From Acholeplasmataceae bacterium (GTDB lineage: Bacteria > Bacillota_I > Bacilli_A > Acholeplasmatales > Acholeplasmataceae), in contig JALNWO010000004.1 of the NCBI GenBank assembly GCA_023230825.1, positions 1 through 34,683 on the forward strand: a DNA stretch of 34,683 nucleotides. Reading direction: 5' to 3'. This document shows positions 24,179 through 32,071 of this stretch, piece after piece. Position 1 is the first letter of the stretch. Each line of letters starts with the position of its first letter. The position numbers and the translations under genes were made by a program. The notes below the pieces were generated by a model. The model was not told the origin of the DNA. It worked only from the letters and a program-made list of their open reading frames with translations, and ran no database searches.

Positions 24179-24868
24179 ATGACTGACGGTAAGCTTATTG
24201 TCTTTGAAGGTTTGGATGGGTCTGGTAAAGATACTCAGATAAAACTTCTTGCTGATTCACTTGAGGTAGATGGCATTACATTTAAAATTGTGCGTGAATT
24301 AGATGTAAGCGACCTTACCTCTGAGTTAAGTGATTTGATTCTTAGACGAGGTAAAAATAATAAATTAACACCTGCTTCTGAACTACTTCTCTGGTTAACA
24401 GTAAAGCAAGAAGCTCAAGAAGAGATCCGTTCTAGTTTACGGACGCATGATATTGTTATTCTTAACCGTTATCTACCAAGCTTTCTTGTTATGCAGGGGT
24501 ATGTTAATAAGCTTGAACATACTGCTAATGCATTGACTAAGCATTTTATTCCCATTGATACGCTTATCTATTTAGATAAAGACCCTCAGTCCGTACATGA
24601 GACAGTTAAGAAACGAGACAATGAGTTAGATGATTATGAATCTAAATCCTTAGAATACCATCGTCGTTTACATCAACACTTCCAAACCGTAATTAAAAAC
24701 TGTCGAGTAAAAGATGAGAAGCTAATCATTGATGCTTCTGATAGTATTGACTCTATTCATATTAAAGTCAAAACTGCTGTAAATAGGACTTTAATTAAGC
24801 GAGAAGAATCTTTTCAAATAGGTGACATCAGATATCTTGATCACCTTATTACTAATAAACAAATGTAA
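24179..24868 (+). CDS. tmk: dTMP kinase (229 aa)
   Basis: Thymidylate kinase phosphorylates dTMP to dTDP with ATP. The P-loop is clear: FEGLDGSGKDTQ at 9-20, with the GxDGxGK[ST] form (Asp before Thr here). The NRYLPSFLVMQGY segment (96-108) corresponds to the DRY...S..YQG motif, with Asn in place of Asp. A lid region near 125-155 (YLDKDPQSVHETVKKRDNEL) follows the usual P-x-x-x-x-x-R layout. The C-terminal extension (about 205-229) is not typical. ATG at 24179 lacks a strong Shine-Dalgarno; a three-codon frame ATGAAACGATGA overlaps it at 24171. With the thymidylate synthase at 27718 it would supply dTTP during phage replication. Confidence 0.85.
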   Translation: MTDGKLIVFEGLDGSGKDTQIKLLADSLEVDGITFKIVRELDVSDLTSELSDLILRRGKNNKLTPASELLLWLTVKQEAQEEIRSSLRTHDIVILNRYLPSFLVMQGYVNKLEHTANALTKHFIPIDTLIYLDKDPQSVHETVKKRDNELDDYESKSLEYHRRLHQHFQTVIKNCRVKDEKLIIDASDSIDSIHIKVKTAVNRTLIKREESFQIGDIRYLDHLITNKQM

Positions 24869-24896
24869 TCCAAAAAAGGAAAAAAAGGTATCTGAT

Positions 24897-25871
24897 ATGT
24901 CATTACAACATTCTTTATTTCATCCCTCAATCATTGTACCAGAAATTTCTCAACGATTAGAGAACCCTACAGTAGCAGTTAAGCGAAGTGTTTTAGAAGC
25001 TCTTCTTAATGAAGCTAAAGAAGAAGGTCAATTACCTATCATTACTGATAAGGTTTTTATTGAACGTATTCTAAATACAATGATCTTTAACTTAGAAGTC
25101 GTAGAGCGTAAAGAGATCGAAAAAAACTTTAACTATATCCATCCAGTTGTTTATTCTCCTATTATAGAACTCAATGAGGAAGGTGCTTTATCTTTATTCA
25201 CCTATCAAAGAGCGAAAGGAATTGGTGAAGAGCGTCTGTTAGGTAATTATAGTGTTGGTATTGGCGGTCATGTTGAATTTGATACAGGAACTGTTAATAC
25301 ACTTTCTTTATTAGTAGATAATAATGAAGACCTCTTTCGTTTAGTTTTTGATAAAGTCTGTGGTCTTACTCTACTAACAGAGTTCTCAGAAGAAATTAAA
25401 GAACTTCAATATTTACTCCAACTTAGTTTTAAAGAAATTCTTGAAGTAAGTAAAACCCATCCCTTCTTAAGAAGTTTAATGAATTGTGTAGATAGCATGA
25501 GTTCAGACTATCCTGATATGCTCATTTATGATACTTCTAATGAAGTAGGTAGGGTTCATTTAGGCATTACTACTTTAGTTCCTTATATTACTGATATCAT
25601 TAAACCTGATCCAGGTATTCACATGGGTGAAGATTCTTTGATTACGAAAGGATTCTTAAGCTTTGATGAGCTTAAAGATAATTCCATTGAAGAGAAGATG
25701 GAGAGTTGGTCTCAGTTAATTGTCGGTCAAATGGCTAAGTATAATAGGCGTTGGGCTGCGGTAGTTAAAGAAAAGATTTACTTTACAAAAACAGAATTAC
25801 GAGATATTAAAATTGGTACTGTAGATTCAAAGACTGGTTTAAATGCTAATATTGATTTTACACCTCGATAA
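24897..25871 (+). CDS. NUDIX-like hydrolase (324 aa)
   Basis: The frame is open from 24822, but ATG at 24897 has GGAAAAAAGG before it and starts outside the kinase gene. Central motifs: FTYQRAKGIGEERLLGNYSV (101-120), GIGGHVEF (121-128) and, after a ~33-residue insertion, TEFSEEIKEL (161-170), then VGRVHLGI (217-224). The GGH...EE part resembles the NUDIX box, and VGxVHxG recurs downstream in phage and bacterial NUDIX-type proteins with the RLhG...GIGGH pattern. The canonical spacing G-x5-E-x7-REUxEE is not kept, so activity on a nucleoside diphosphate derivative is likely but unproven. Terminator follows the stop directly. Confidence 0.65.
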   Translation: MSLQHSLFHPSIIVPEISQRLENPTVAVKRSVLEALLNEAKEEGQLPIITDKVFIERILNTMIFNLEVVERKEIEKNFNYIHPVVYSPIIELNEEGALSLFTYQRAKGIGEERLLGNYSVGIGGHVEFDTGTVNTLSLLVDNNEDLFRLVFDKVCGLTLLTEFSEEIKELQYLLQLSFKEILEVSKTHPFLRSLMNCVDSMSSDYPDMLIYDTSNEVGRVHLGITTLVPYITDIIKPDPGIHMGEDSLITKGFLSFDELKDNSIEEKMESWSQLIVGQMAKYNRRWAAVVKEKIYFTKTELRDIKIGTVDSKTGLNANIDFTPR

Positions 25872-25876
25872 AGCAT

Positions 25877-25908
25877 AAATAGGGAGAGCTAATTGCTCTC
25901 CCTATTTT
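25877..25908 (+). terminator. Hairpin terminator with left GCATAAAT flank
   Basis: AAATAGGGAGAGC (25877-25889) pairs perfectly with GCTCTCCCTATTT (25895-25907), loop TAATT, then T-rich. GCATAAAT lies on the left, immediately after the stop at 25871. The remaining bases to 25994 are A/T-rich (a TATATAACC lies near 25930) and end with the AGGAG of the next gene. Confidence 0.85.
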
Positions 25909-25994
25909 AATGTGTTTTTTCTTTTACATTTATATAACCACATATCACTAAACAGTATAAGAAAAAATCAATCTCTCTTAGGAGAAGTAATAAA

Positions 25995-26300
25995 ATGCGT
26001 TTCACCATCACTTCTAAACTCAGTGTAAAACAAAAAAGTACTGACAAAATCATTTTACCAGGATTTATACATCAGTATAGTAATGAACTAACGCCTAATT
26101 TCTTAGGTATTTCTACTAATGGGTTGTTTAATGATATTGAGTCTAGTAGTAGTTACTGTATTCGGGTTATTGAAGAGAGAAGTAAAATACTAAGTCAATT
26201 AACAGCTATTGACTATATCAATTGTTTTGATATTGAAGTATTTAAAACCAATGACTTAATAGTGGAACATAAACTAATACGTTTCGATCTAGCTCAGTAG
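25995..26300 (+). CDS. Unknown small protein (101 aa)
   Basis: Preceded by TCTCTTAGGAG, a strong ribosome binding site 9 nt before the ATG. The protein is short, alpha/beta, without cysteine pairs or membrane segments apart from two isolated Cys. No family recognised. The next gene begins 63 nt later. Confidence 0.55.
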   Translation: MRFTITSKLSVKQKSTDKIILPGFIHQYSNELTPNFLGISTNGLFNDIESSSSYCIRVIEERSKILSQLTAIDYINCFDIEVFKTNDLIVEHKLIRFDLAQ

Positions 26301-26363
26301 TGTACCTACTATAGCTATGAATACCCCTAACCAATTATCATAAGTAGCTAGGAGAGATAAGTG

Positions 26364-26813
26364 ATGAATACAAATCGAGTATTATTAAGAGATGATTTAG
26401 GTAAGCGATATGTGAATGTGGTTGTTTACCTAACTCCCAAGGAAGCTAATGTCTATTATACTCGACCTACAGTACATTTAGAATCTATTATTAAAAACAC
26501 TGCTTCTTTAGTGAGTGCTAGTGAACTACTCTTACCTTGCTATTTTCTAGATTTAACTAAAGACTACTTTGAAGAATCAGAAACTTTAACATCAGTAATT
26601 AGTCAAGCAAAGTCATCTATTCAACAAATCATTACACATAGGAAAGTTGAATTTGAATGGCTACTAGATAGTTTACAGTTAAAGAATATCACTACTGCTA
26701 TAGATTATTACAGTGAAGTGACAAAGCAGTTGAGTAGGAAAGAAGTACTGGCTAACTTTAAGAAAGCTTTTGAAGTCAGTTTAACTGATTTAGGTTTAGT
26801 TCCTACTACTTGA
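26364..26813 (+). CDS. Unknown protein (149 aa)
   Basis: A GTG at 26361 is possible, but the following ATG at 26364 is preferred; AGGAG lies about 9 nt before it. The N-terminal half has strands (RYVNVVVYLTPKEANVYYTR); the C-terminal half is helical with many Gln, Ser and Thr residues. No recognised motif. A 15-nt gap to the next gene suggests one operon. Confidence 0.55.
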   Translation: MNTNRVLLRDDLGKRYVNVVVYLTPKEANVYYTRPTVHLESIIKNTASLVSASELLLPCYFLDLTKDYFEESETLTSVISQAKSSIQQIITHRKVEFEWLLDSLQLKNITTAIDYYSEVTKQLSRKEVLANFKKAFEVSLTDLGLVPTT

Positions 26814-26828
26814 TAGGTAAAGAATAAT

Positions 26829-27620
26829 ATGTTTGAACTCAATCTTATTGAAAATAAGGATTTTGATTTTGAATCGAGTGCTAGTCATCCCTTCTACCCT
26901 CATTTAAGAGCTTGGTATTATATTACTGATACTTTATTCTTTAACTTTGATAGACTATCATACGAGAGTAAGAATAATTACTTAGATCTTAGGAAGAAAT
27001 TAGAAGATGAACATCCTACTATTTCTACTATAACTGACAGACCTTGGACTGTCTTAGTGAATTATGGATCAGGTAGTCAATTAAACTTACTGTCTCATAT
27101 CACTACACCTGGGAATGAAAGCTTCTTGTTTAGCACTAGTCAGATTAATCCAGTAGATATGTCAAATTGTATTGCAGAAATACTAATGGGTAACAACATG
27201 ACGAAGTTTGGTGAAGAAGATACCTATCTAGTACTTCGCAGAGATAAAACAGAAACCCATCCTTCTACATTCATTCATTTCTTTAAAGTTCATCGCAGTG
27301 AATTGAATATGAGATTACCTTCTGGTTTATCTATTATCAAAGATTATGCTTGGTTAGTATTTATCCAAGATATTACTGAAGTAGAAGAAACGTCTAATAT
27401 GGACATACTCTGGAAATACCTATGTGAGATTGTAACAGATGATGAAAATATGACTCCATATCTAGAATCTGTTCCTCATCTTTCAGAAGCTTCTAAACAA
27501 CTGATTATTCAAGCTAAGAACTATTGGTTAAATAACTTATCTAATACTGATCACTTCAGTGATAAGTTACATAGAGGATATTTCCTATTATCTGACAATA
27601 GTACGTATGGTTATATGTGA
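26829..27620 (+). CDS. Unknown protein (263 aa)
   Basis: Alpha/beta, acidic. It has many aromatics (RAWYYITDTLFFNFDRLSYE near residues 28-47) and a C-terminal helical part. No membrane segment or enzymatic motif is seen. It is the last gene before a strong hairpin. Conserved phage accessory genes of this size in such a region are often host-takeover proteins, but nothing in the sequence indicates a target. Confidence 0.5.
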   Translation: MFELNLIENKDFDFESSASHPFYPHLRAWYYITDTLFFNFDRLSYESKNNYLDLRKKLEDEHPTISTITDRPWTVLVNYGSGSQLNLLSHITTPGNESFLFSTSQINPVDMSNCIAEILMGNNMTKFGEEDTYLVLRRDKTETHPSTFIHFFKVHRSELNMRLPSGLSIIKDYAWLVFIQDITEVEETSNMDILWKYLCEIVTDDENMTPYLESVPHLSEASKQLIIQAKNYWLNNLSNTDHFSDKLHRGYFLLSDNSTYGYM

Positions 27621-27623
27621 GAA

Positions 27624-27656
27624 ATAAATAGAGAGTTTAACATACTCTCTATTTAT
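27624..27656 (+). terminator. Perfect hairpin terminator
   Basis: ATAAATAGAGAGT (27624-27636) and ACTCTCTATTTAT (27644-27656), 13 bp with no mismatch. It is close behind the stop at 27620 and is followed by GCTGTA. Confidence 0.9.
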
Positions 27657-27662
27657 GCTGTA
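27653..27662 (+). promoter_or_regulatory. TTATGCTGTA element before thymidylate synthase
   Basis: The sequence TTATGCTGTA overlaps the right arm of the hairpin, 64 nt upstream of the ATG at 27718. The later blocks of the full cassette (AGATTAT, ATATAACTAA) are not clear here. Confidence 0.5.
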
Positions 27663-27717
27663 TAAAATAAAATTGAGCTAGTAAATCAATTGTATACATC
27701 TATCTAAGAGAAGAGTT

Positions 27718-28617
27718 ATGGAAACCATTAAACGAGCTGAAGATCAGTATTTAGAAGCATTATCTACCATCTACCATAAAGGCAAAGATCTCCCTAATGA
27801 AAGAACAGGAATTGATTGCCGTACTTTTATCAACATTGATTTGACTTATGATGCTAGTACTAATAAAGTACCATTAGTCACTACACGCAAAGCTCCTACT
27901 AAATTACCTATTGCTGAGCTATTAGGTTATATTAGAGGTTATACCAGTGCTGAGGACTTTCGTAAGCTAGGTAGTAAGTCTTGGGACATGAATGCTAATG
28001 AAACACCTGCTTGGCTAGCAAACCCCAATCGTAAAGGTAAAGACGATATGGGGTTAGTCTATGGAGCAGTAGCTCGTAACTGGCCTATCTTTGAGAGAGG
28101 ATTAGAGGACGGTAAGTTAGTGGTTAGTCATTCGTTAGACTTATTTGAGAAGGTCTATAATAACCTCAAAGCAGGTAAAGATGATAGAGGGGAGGTTATC
28201 AGCTATTGGAATCCGGGTTTTTTCTCATTAGGTTGCCTTCGTCCTTGTTTACATAGTTACCAATTTAGTCTCTTAGGCGATGATCTTTATCTAAATGCTA
28301 CACAACGCTCTTCTGACTTTCCTATTGGTACAGTAGCTAATATGGTTCAGGTTTATACTTTCTTGAGACTAATGGCTCAGATTACTAATAAGAATCCTAA
28401 ACTAGCTTTTCATAAAAACGTTAATGCTCATATCTATGGAAATCAGTTAGAAGGTGTTAAAGAGCAATTAACTAGAACTCCTCTAGAAGAACCTACATTA
28501 GAGATTAACCCAGATATTAAAACATTAGAAGACGTAATGACTTGGGTAACAGTAGACGATATACGGATAGACTATTCAGAATATCATCCTCCTATTAACT
28601 TCCCCTTCGCTATTTAA
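27718..28617 (+). CDS. thyA: Thymidylate synthase, diverged ThyA type (299 aa)
   Basis: Converts dUMP to dTMP using methylene-tetrahydrofolate. Recognised motifs: ELLGYIRGYTS (67-77), VYGAVARNWP (114-123), the catalytic Cys177 in GCLRPCLHSYQF, QRSSD (196-200) with the following PIGTVANM holding Asn208, HIYGNQ (238-243), and the FPFAI C-terminus. Asn208 is retained, which favours dUMP over dCMP hydroxymethylation, where an Asp is usual. The canonical LGLPFNI is changed to IGTVANM, and the KQWRAW part of the VYG motif to AVARNW, so the family is diverged. The N-terminal GYIRGYTSAEDFRKLGSKSW segment is of a phage subfamily I remember. The start has GAGAAGAG upstream. Confidence 0.85.
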   Translation: METIKRAEDQYLEALSTIYHKGKDLPNERTGIDCRTFINIDLTYDASTNKVPLVTTRKAPTKLPIAELLGYIRGYTSAEDFRKLGSKSWDMNANETPAWLANPNRKGKDDMGLVYGAVARNWPIFERGLEDGKLVVSHSLDLFEKVYNNLKAGKDDRGEVISYWNPGFFSLGCLRPCLHSYQFSLLGDDLYLNATQRSSDFPIGTVANMVQVYTFLRLMAQITNKNPKLAFHKNVNAHIYGNQLEGVKEQLTRTPLEEPTLEINPDIKTLEDVMTWVTVDDIRIDYSEYHPPINFPFAI

Positions 28618-28631
28618 AAATCTCTTTTATT

Positions 28632-28964
28632 ATGAATAATCCCACTGAATCAAATCTTGATTATTGTGCAAGGATAGTAAGGTCATGGATACGGGCAGGT
28701 TTATTCTACCTCATTACAGTAAGTATTCTAGCTTTTCTTTATAGGTATAATACTCATACAGGTTTTGATGAGAATGCTGTGCTCTTTTGTTTAACAGTTG
28801 TAAAGTCTTACATTTTTTCTAATCTTGTATTCATCACAATAATAATCTTTGTTAAACTAAGACTTGTAACACAAATCCAAATCTTATTAGCACATACTGT
28901 TTTTAATAAGTTTGCTAGTTTACTCAATCTATTCTTAATCTTTGTTTTACTACTCTTTAAATAA
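28632..28964 (+). CDS. Three-helix membrane protein (110 aa)
   Basis: Hydrophobic helices at about 21-40 (AGLFYLITVSILAFLYRY), 52-76 and 90-108. Loops between are short and charged. It lies 14 nt after thymidylate synthase, with no Shine-Dalgarno apparent, and ends 16 nt before the next gene. Possibly a small phage inner-membrane protein; holin activity is one option without support. Confidence 0.55.
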   Translation: MNNPTESNLDYCARIVRSWIRAGLFYLITVSILAFLYRYNTHTGFDENAVLFCLTVVKSYIFSNLVFITIIIFVKLRLVTQIQILLAHTVFNKFASLLNLFLIFVLLLFK

Positions 28965-28980
28965 GAAAAGGATCAATGAA

Positions 28981-29619
28981 ATGGAAATGGTAAATACTGA
29001 TATCGAAATCGAAATTTTCGAACCAGAATTTATTTACGTCTGGAAAGTGATCGATGATAGTAATGGAACAGAGCTTTTTAAACTCCCTTATTTAGACGAA
29101 GAGACTAACCGAAGCTCTCTTTATAAGTTCTTAGAAGTGGAAGAATTTGATATTTACTCTGAAGAGTCTACTTCTTCACCTAAGGAATTTGCTATTGTCC
29201 ATCCTATTACAGGCAATACTATTGCGTATACCAATATTCTCCCTGAAGAAGGAACTGTTATTATTGACGATGACGGTGAATATGGTTTCTGGGAAGAAGT
29301 GTATATGGTTATTGGCACATCAATCATCCCTAGTGAGCATATTCATCAGTTAGTATCCCAACCTCATTTACGAGACATGTGGTCAGTTGAAGGAAGACCT
29401 CTTGTTTATGTCAATGATTTCTTTACTGAAGAAGGTAGAGAAGGAACTGAGACTACTGAGATCATTACTGATTTTATCGAAGCTACTCCAGGCATCTTTT
29501 TACCTAATTATGAATCTAGAGAAGTCTTGGATGACAATCAATACTTAGAGCGTATGTTTGAAATTCTACATGGAGTTAATGATGATATAGAATTGACTCG
29601 TACTAAGGAATTAATTTAA
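28981..29619 (+). CDS. Acidic unknown protein (212 aa)
   Basis: The frame is open from 28942, but ATG at 28981 is preferred, with AAAAGGA about 8 nt upstream; the earlier extension would overlap the membrane gene. Very acidic throughout (EIEIFEPEFIYVWK, then many Glu and Asp residues), as for DNA-mimic or host-factor-binding phage proteins, though no fold is recognised. The overlapping frame 29147-29353 looks like a shadow. The next gene begins 1 nt after the stop. Confidence 0.5.
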   Translation: MEMVNTDIEIEIFEPEFIYVWKVIDDSNGTELFKLPYLDEETNRSSLYKFLEVEEFDIYSEESTSSPKEFAIVHPITGNTIAYTNILPEEGTVIIDDDGEYGFWEEVYMVIGTSIIPSEHIHQLVSQPHLRDMWSVEGRPLVYVNDFFTEEGREGTETTEIITDFIEATPGIFLPNYESREVLDDNQYLERMFEILHGVNDDIELTRTKELI

Positions 29620-29620
29620 C

Positions 29621-30208
29621 ATGACAAAGACACCAATTGATTTCTTTAAACTATTAGAAGATCTCGATGAAGAAACACTCAGTCATCTCCGTGATTTGAC
29701 AGAATCTCGCCTACTTCTTCTCAGGAATAAAAGAGAGAGTTTAGAATTAAGTAATATTAACTTTCTTAACTATCGAGTATTTCTTGAAGTGGATAAAGCT
29801 AAAAAGCTATATACAGTTCAAGATAATTTATCTGATACAGCAGAAGTGTGGGGGGTATGTTACACAGAAGGGTTGACAGAACATACAGGTTTTGAATTAA
29901 CTATGTTAGTTAAAGATCCTGTTCTAGCTATCCGTCACTTAAGAGCTATTGTTAGATTATATCGCTCTACTGGAACTTCTTCTTCTACAGTTGGAGAAAA
30001 AGATCGAGTGGTGGTTAATGAAGAAGTAGAACTCTTTAAACTTAATCCTGTCAAAGCGGCTGACATGTCTCGTCTCATCCCTAACCATGGATCTAAGACA
30101 ACTACATTTAAACAAGCTGTCTTTGCAGATAAGAAAGGAAATTTCCCTAACAGTCCATCTTTTAGCTATTCTAAACTCAAGCAACTCTATATCACTAAAC
30201 CACTCTAG
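29621..30208 (+). CDS. Unknown protein (195 aa)
   Basis: N-terminal acidic helix (about 1-45), then alpha/beta with a helical centre and a basic C-terminus (KGNFPNSPSFSYSKLKQLYI). The start follows the previous stop by one base, with AAGGA inside the upstream gene about 10 nt away. No motif recognised. It is coupled by position to the genes on either side. Confidence 0.5.
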   Translation: MTKTPIDFFKLLEDLDEETLSHLRDLTESRLLLLRNKRESLELSNINFLNYRVFLEVDKAKKLYTVQDNLSDTAEVWGVCYTEGLTEHTGFELTMLVKDPVLAIRHLRAIVRLYRSTGTSSSTVGEKDRVVVNEEVELFKLNPVKAADMSRLIPNHGSKTTTFKQAVFADKKGNFPNSPSFSYSKLKQLYITKPL

Positions 30209-30216
30209 GTATTAAC

Positions 30217-30690
30217 ATGACTGTTAAATATGTAAAAGGAAATCTCATTAATCTTGCTATGATGGGTGAGTTTGATGTTATTGTACATGGTTGTAATTGC
30301 TTTAACAAAATGGGAAATGGTTTAGCTAAAGATATTAAAAAATACTTCCCAGAAGCTTATGAAGCTGATAAACGAACTTTTGCTGGTGACAGAAGTAAGT
30401 TAGGCACATTCAGTTCAGCCAAAGTAACCAATGCATTAGGTGAACCTTTTTATGTAGTCAATGCCTATACCCAGTTTACTTACAATAGTTCTCGTAGAGT
30501 AGTAGAGGATCTATTCGAATATGATGCTTTTGTTACCTTTCTTCAATCAATAAATACTTATTTTGATTGTTTGAAAATTGGCTTCCCTTTAATTGGTGCT
30601 GGATTAGCTGGTGGTAATTGGGAACGTATTAAACAATTAATTGAAGAGCATCTATCAGGCCAAGATGTAACTATTGTAGAACTCCCTTAA
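30217..30690 (+). CDS. Macro domain protein (157 aa)
   Basis: Single macro domain, which binds ADP-ribose and may hydrolyse ADP-ribose derivatives. Visible motifs: GNLINL (8-13), VIVHGCNCFNKMGNGLAKDI (21-40) with the glycine-rich ligand loop, VVNAYTQ (80-86), and IGFPLIGAGLAGGNW (121-135). Length is that of a lone macro domain. Together with the NUDIX-like protein it suggests phage handling of ADP-ribose or NAD-derived metabolites, perhaps against NAD-based host defences; this is inference. It is followed by a terminator. Confidence 0.85.
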   Translation: MTVKYVKGNLINLAMMGEFDVIVHGCNCFNKMGNGLAKDIKKYFPEAYEADKRTFAGDRSKLGTFSSAKVTNALGEPFYVVNAYTQFTYNSSRRVVEDLFEYDAFVTFLQSINTYFDCLKIGFPLIGAGLAGGNWERIKQLIEEHLSGQDVTIVELP

Positions 30691-30710
30691 TTTACTTATA
30701 TTAAGGACAT

Positions 30711-30741
30711 AAAAAGAGAGGTCGGTAAACCCTCTCTTTTT
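30711..30741 (+). terminator. Hairpin terminator with T run
   Basis: AAAAAGAGAGG (30711-30721) pairs with CCTCTCTTTTT (30731-30741), followed by more T. It lies 20 nt after the macro-domain stop. The adjoining GACATAAAA flank recalls GCATAAA of other hairpins. Confidence 0.85.
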
Positions 30742-30761
30742 TTTTTCATTTAAGGTATTGT

Positions 30762-31283
30762 ATGATAAAATACTTAAGAATGATCAAGAACTATCTTTTT
30801 CTTAAAAGAGATAAACAAGATCCTTCTACCGAAGAAGAAGATATTATTGGTACGGTAATTAATGATATTTATCAAGAACTACCTTTTATCGATACTCCTC
30901 TTTTAATCTTACTTCCCGTTATATTAGAAGCACTTAATCAAGCCCGGTATTCTGATACTAAGAAGATAGTGATAGATTCTACGCCCTTTTCTATACCTAT
31001 CTCTACTATACCAGGATCTTTAGAATATTTCTCTAAGTCCGCTAATATTCTTAATGGGTTCATTAATAAAGTAGGGTATTCTTTTTTCTTAGTAAATACT
31101 GAAAATAATAAAGATTTTTCATTTTTTGATATCAGTATTGTAAGATATGAAGACTTACCTGAACTTATAGCTGGTTATGAAAAGCTAATTATAGATGAAA
31201 AACCTTTACCAGTAAATAACTCTCCTACTGACCTAACGGACTTTATTCATTCTTACAATAAAAAACTTTCATCTTTTCACTAA
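30762..31283 (+). CDS. Unknown protein (173 aa)
   Basis: Basic N-terminus (MIKYLRMIKNYLFLKRDK), alpha/beta body, and a short acidic segment. No recognised family. AAGG lies about 9 nt before the ATG. It is bounded by terminators on both sides, so it forms its own transcription unit. Confidence 0.5.
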   Translation: MIKYLRMIKNYLFLKRDKQDPSTEEEDIIGTVINDIYQELPFIDTPLLILLPVILEALNQARYSDTKKIVIDSTPFSIPISTIPGSLEYFSKSANILNGFINKVGYSFFLVNTENNKDFSFFDISIVRYEDLPELIAGYEKLIIDEKPLPVNNSPTDLTDFIHSYNKKLSSFH

Positions 31284-31294
31284 CAGATATTCTG

Positions 31295-31318
31295 AGAGGA
31301 GTTCTTTTGGACTCCTCT
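31295..31318 (+). terminator. Hairpin terminator
   Basis: AGAGGAGT pairs with ACTCCTCT, 8-base loop, TTTTATGCTGTA following. It lies 11 nt after the stop at 31283. Confidence 0.8.
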
Positions 31319-31363
31319 TTTATGCTGTAAATTAGATTATCTCAATTACATATAACTAACTAG
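31319..31363 (+). promoter_or_regulatory. TTATGCTGTA cassette, copy 2
   Basis: TTATGCTGTA (31320-31329), then AGATTAT (about 31334) and CATATAACTAACT (31349-31361), the same blocks in the same order as copy 1. The next ATG is 31401. Candidate promoter of the tail-anchored protein gene. Confidence 0.55.
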
Positions 31364-31400
31364 AATTGACAAATGTATTACTAACATAAAGGACTTTATC

Positions 31401-32024
31401 ATGAGTAAGAAAATAAAGATGTCGTTTGATGTTTCGCTGAATGATGTTTCGTCTTCTAGCTTTAGCTTTCATTCAATCTACATTCTGCACGGACATCTTC
31501 GACGGGAATTGCTTTACTCCACAGCACCGTCAGTGGAACCTTACAACGTATCTATCAACGAAGAGTTGGAATTGGATACTCGTATTGAAGGATGTCGTGT
31601 AGGTCGTAAGAAGTATATCCTCACCAGCATAAATGGAGGGAAGAAGCACTTCCCTGATCAGATCCAGCTTGTTGCTGATTTTGAATCAGTGGTAACTGAT
31701 ACACTTAAGCGCGTAATCTATTTGATCGCTCTTGCAGATCAGGATATTACACAAATTGTCGTTCTCAATAACGGTGTTGAAACGACATTTCATATCTCTG
31801 GTGATCCTGACATGGGAAGCTTCTATGCAGAGCTGGCTGAATATGAAAAGAAGTGTACGCAAGCTGCTAACACTCCCTCTACAGAACCTGAAGAAAAAGA
31901 AGAACAAGAGAAAAGTTTCTTCGACGGTATCTCAGAGATTAAATGGACTGAAGTTGCTACTGCTGCTGTTGGCGGTTTCTTGGCTGGTAGCCTTTGTCTT
32001 TATGTCTATAAGAAATTCAGTTAA
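31401..32024 (+). CDS. C-terminally anchored protein (207 aa)
   Basis: The C-terminus is one membrane helix (about 184-201, VATAAVGGFLAGSLCLYVYK) with KKFS after it, so the protein is probably tail-anchored with a large soluble N-terminal part. The soluble part is beta-rich, and a Glu/Lys linker (about 155-175) precedes the helix. Codon use is unlike the neighbouring accessory genes: CTG, TCG and GAG are commoner, as if acquired recently. AAAGGAC precedes the ATG at good spacing. The overlapping frame 31732-32028 is judged a shadow. No family recognised. Confidence 0.55.
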   Translation: MSKKIKMSFDVSLNDVSSSSFSFHSIYILHGHLRRELLYSTAPSVEPYNVSINEELELDTRIEGCRVGRKKYILTSINGGKKHFPDQIQLVADFESVVTDTLKRVIYLIALADQDITQIVVLNNGVETTFHISGDPDMGSFYAELAEYEKKCTQAANTPSTEPEEKEEQEKSFFDGISEIKWTEVATAAVGGFLAGSLCLYVYKKFS

Positions 32025-32034
32025 TTAAAGTTTG

Positions 32035-32071
32035 GGAGGATAACTAACTATAAAAAGGTTAGTCATCCTCC
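32035..32071 (+). terminator. Hairpin terminator
   Basis: GGAGGATAACTAAC (32035-32048) pairs with GGTTAGTCATCCTCC (32057-32071), one mismatch, then TTTCTTTC. It lies 10 nt after the stop at 32024. Confidence 0.85.

Noticed and set aside
29147..29353. 68-aa frame inside the acidic gene
   Set aside because: Leucine-rich product is the +1 shadow of Glu/Asp codons; there is no ribosome site, and the host gene keeps normal codon use there.
31732..32028. 98-aa frame inside the tail-anchored gene
   Set aside because: No ribosome site and no change in the codon use of the host frame at its borders; the leucine-rich end mirrors the membrane helix region.
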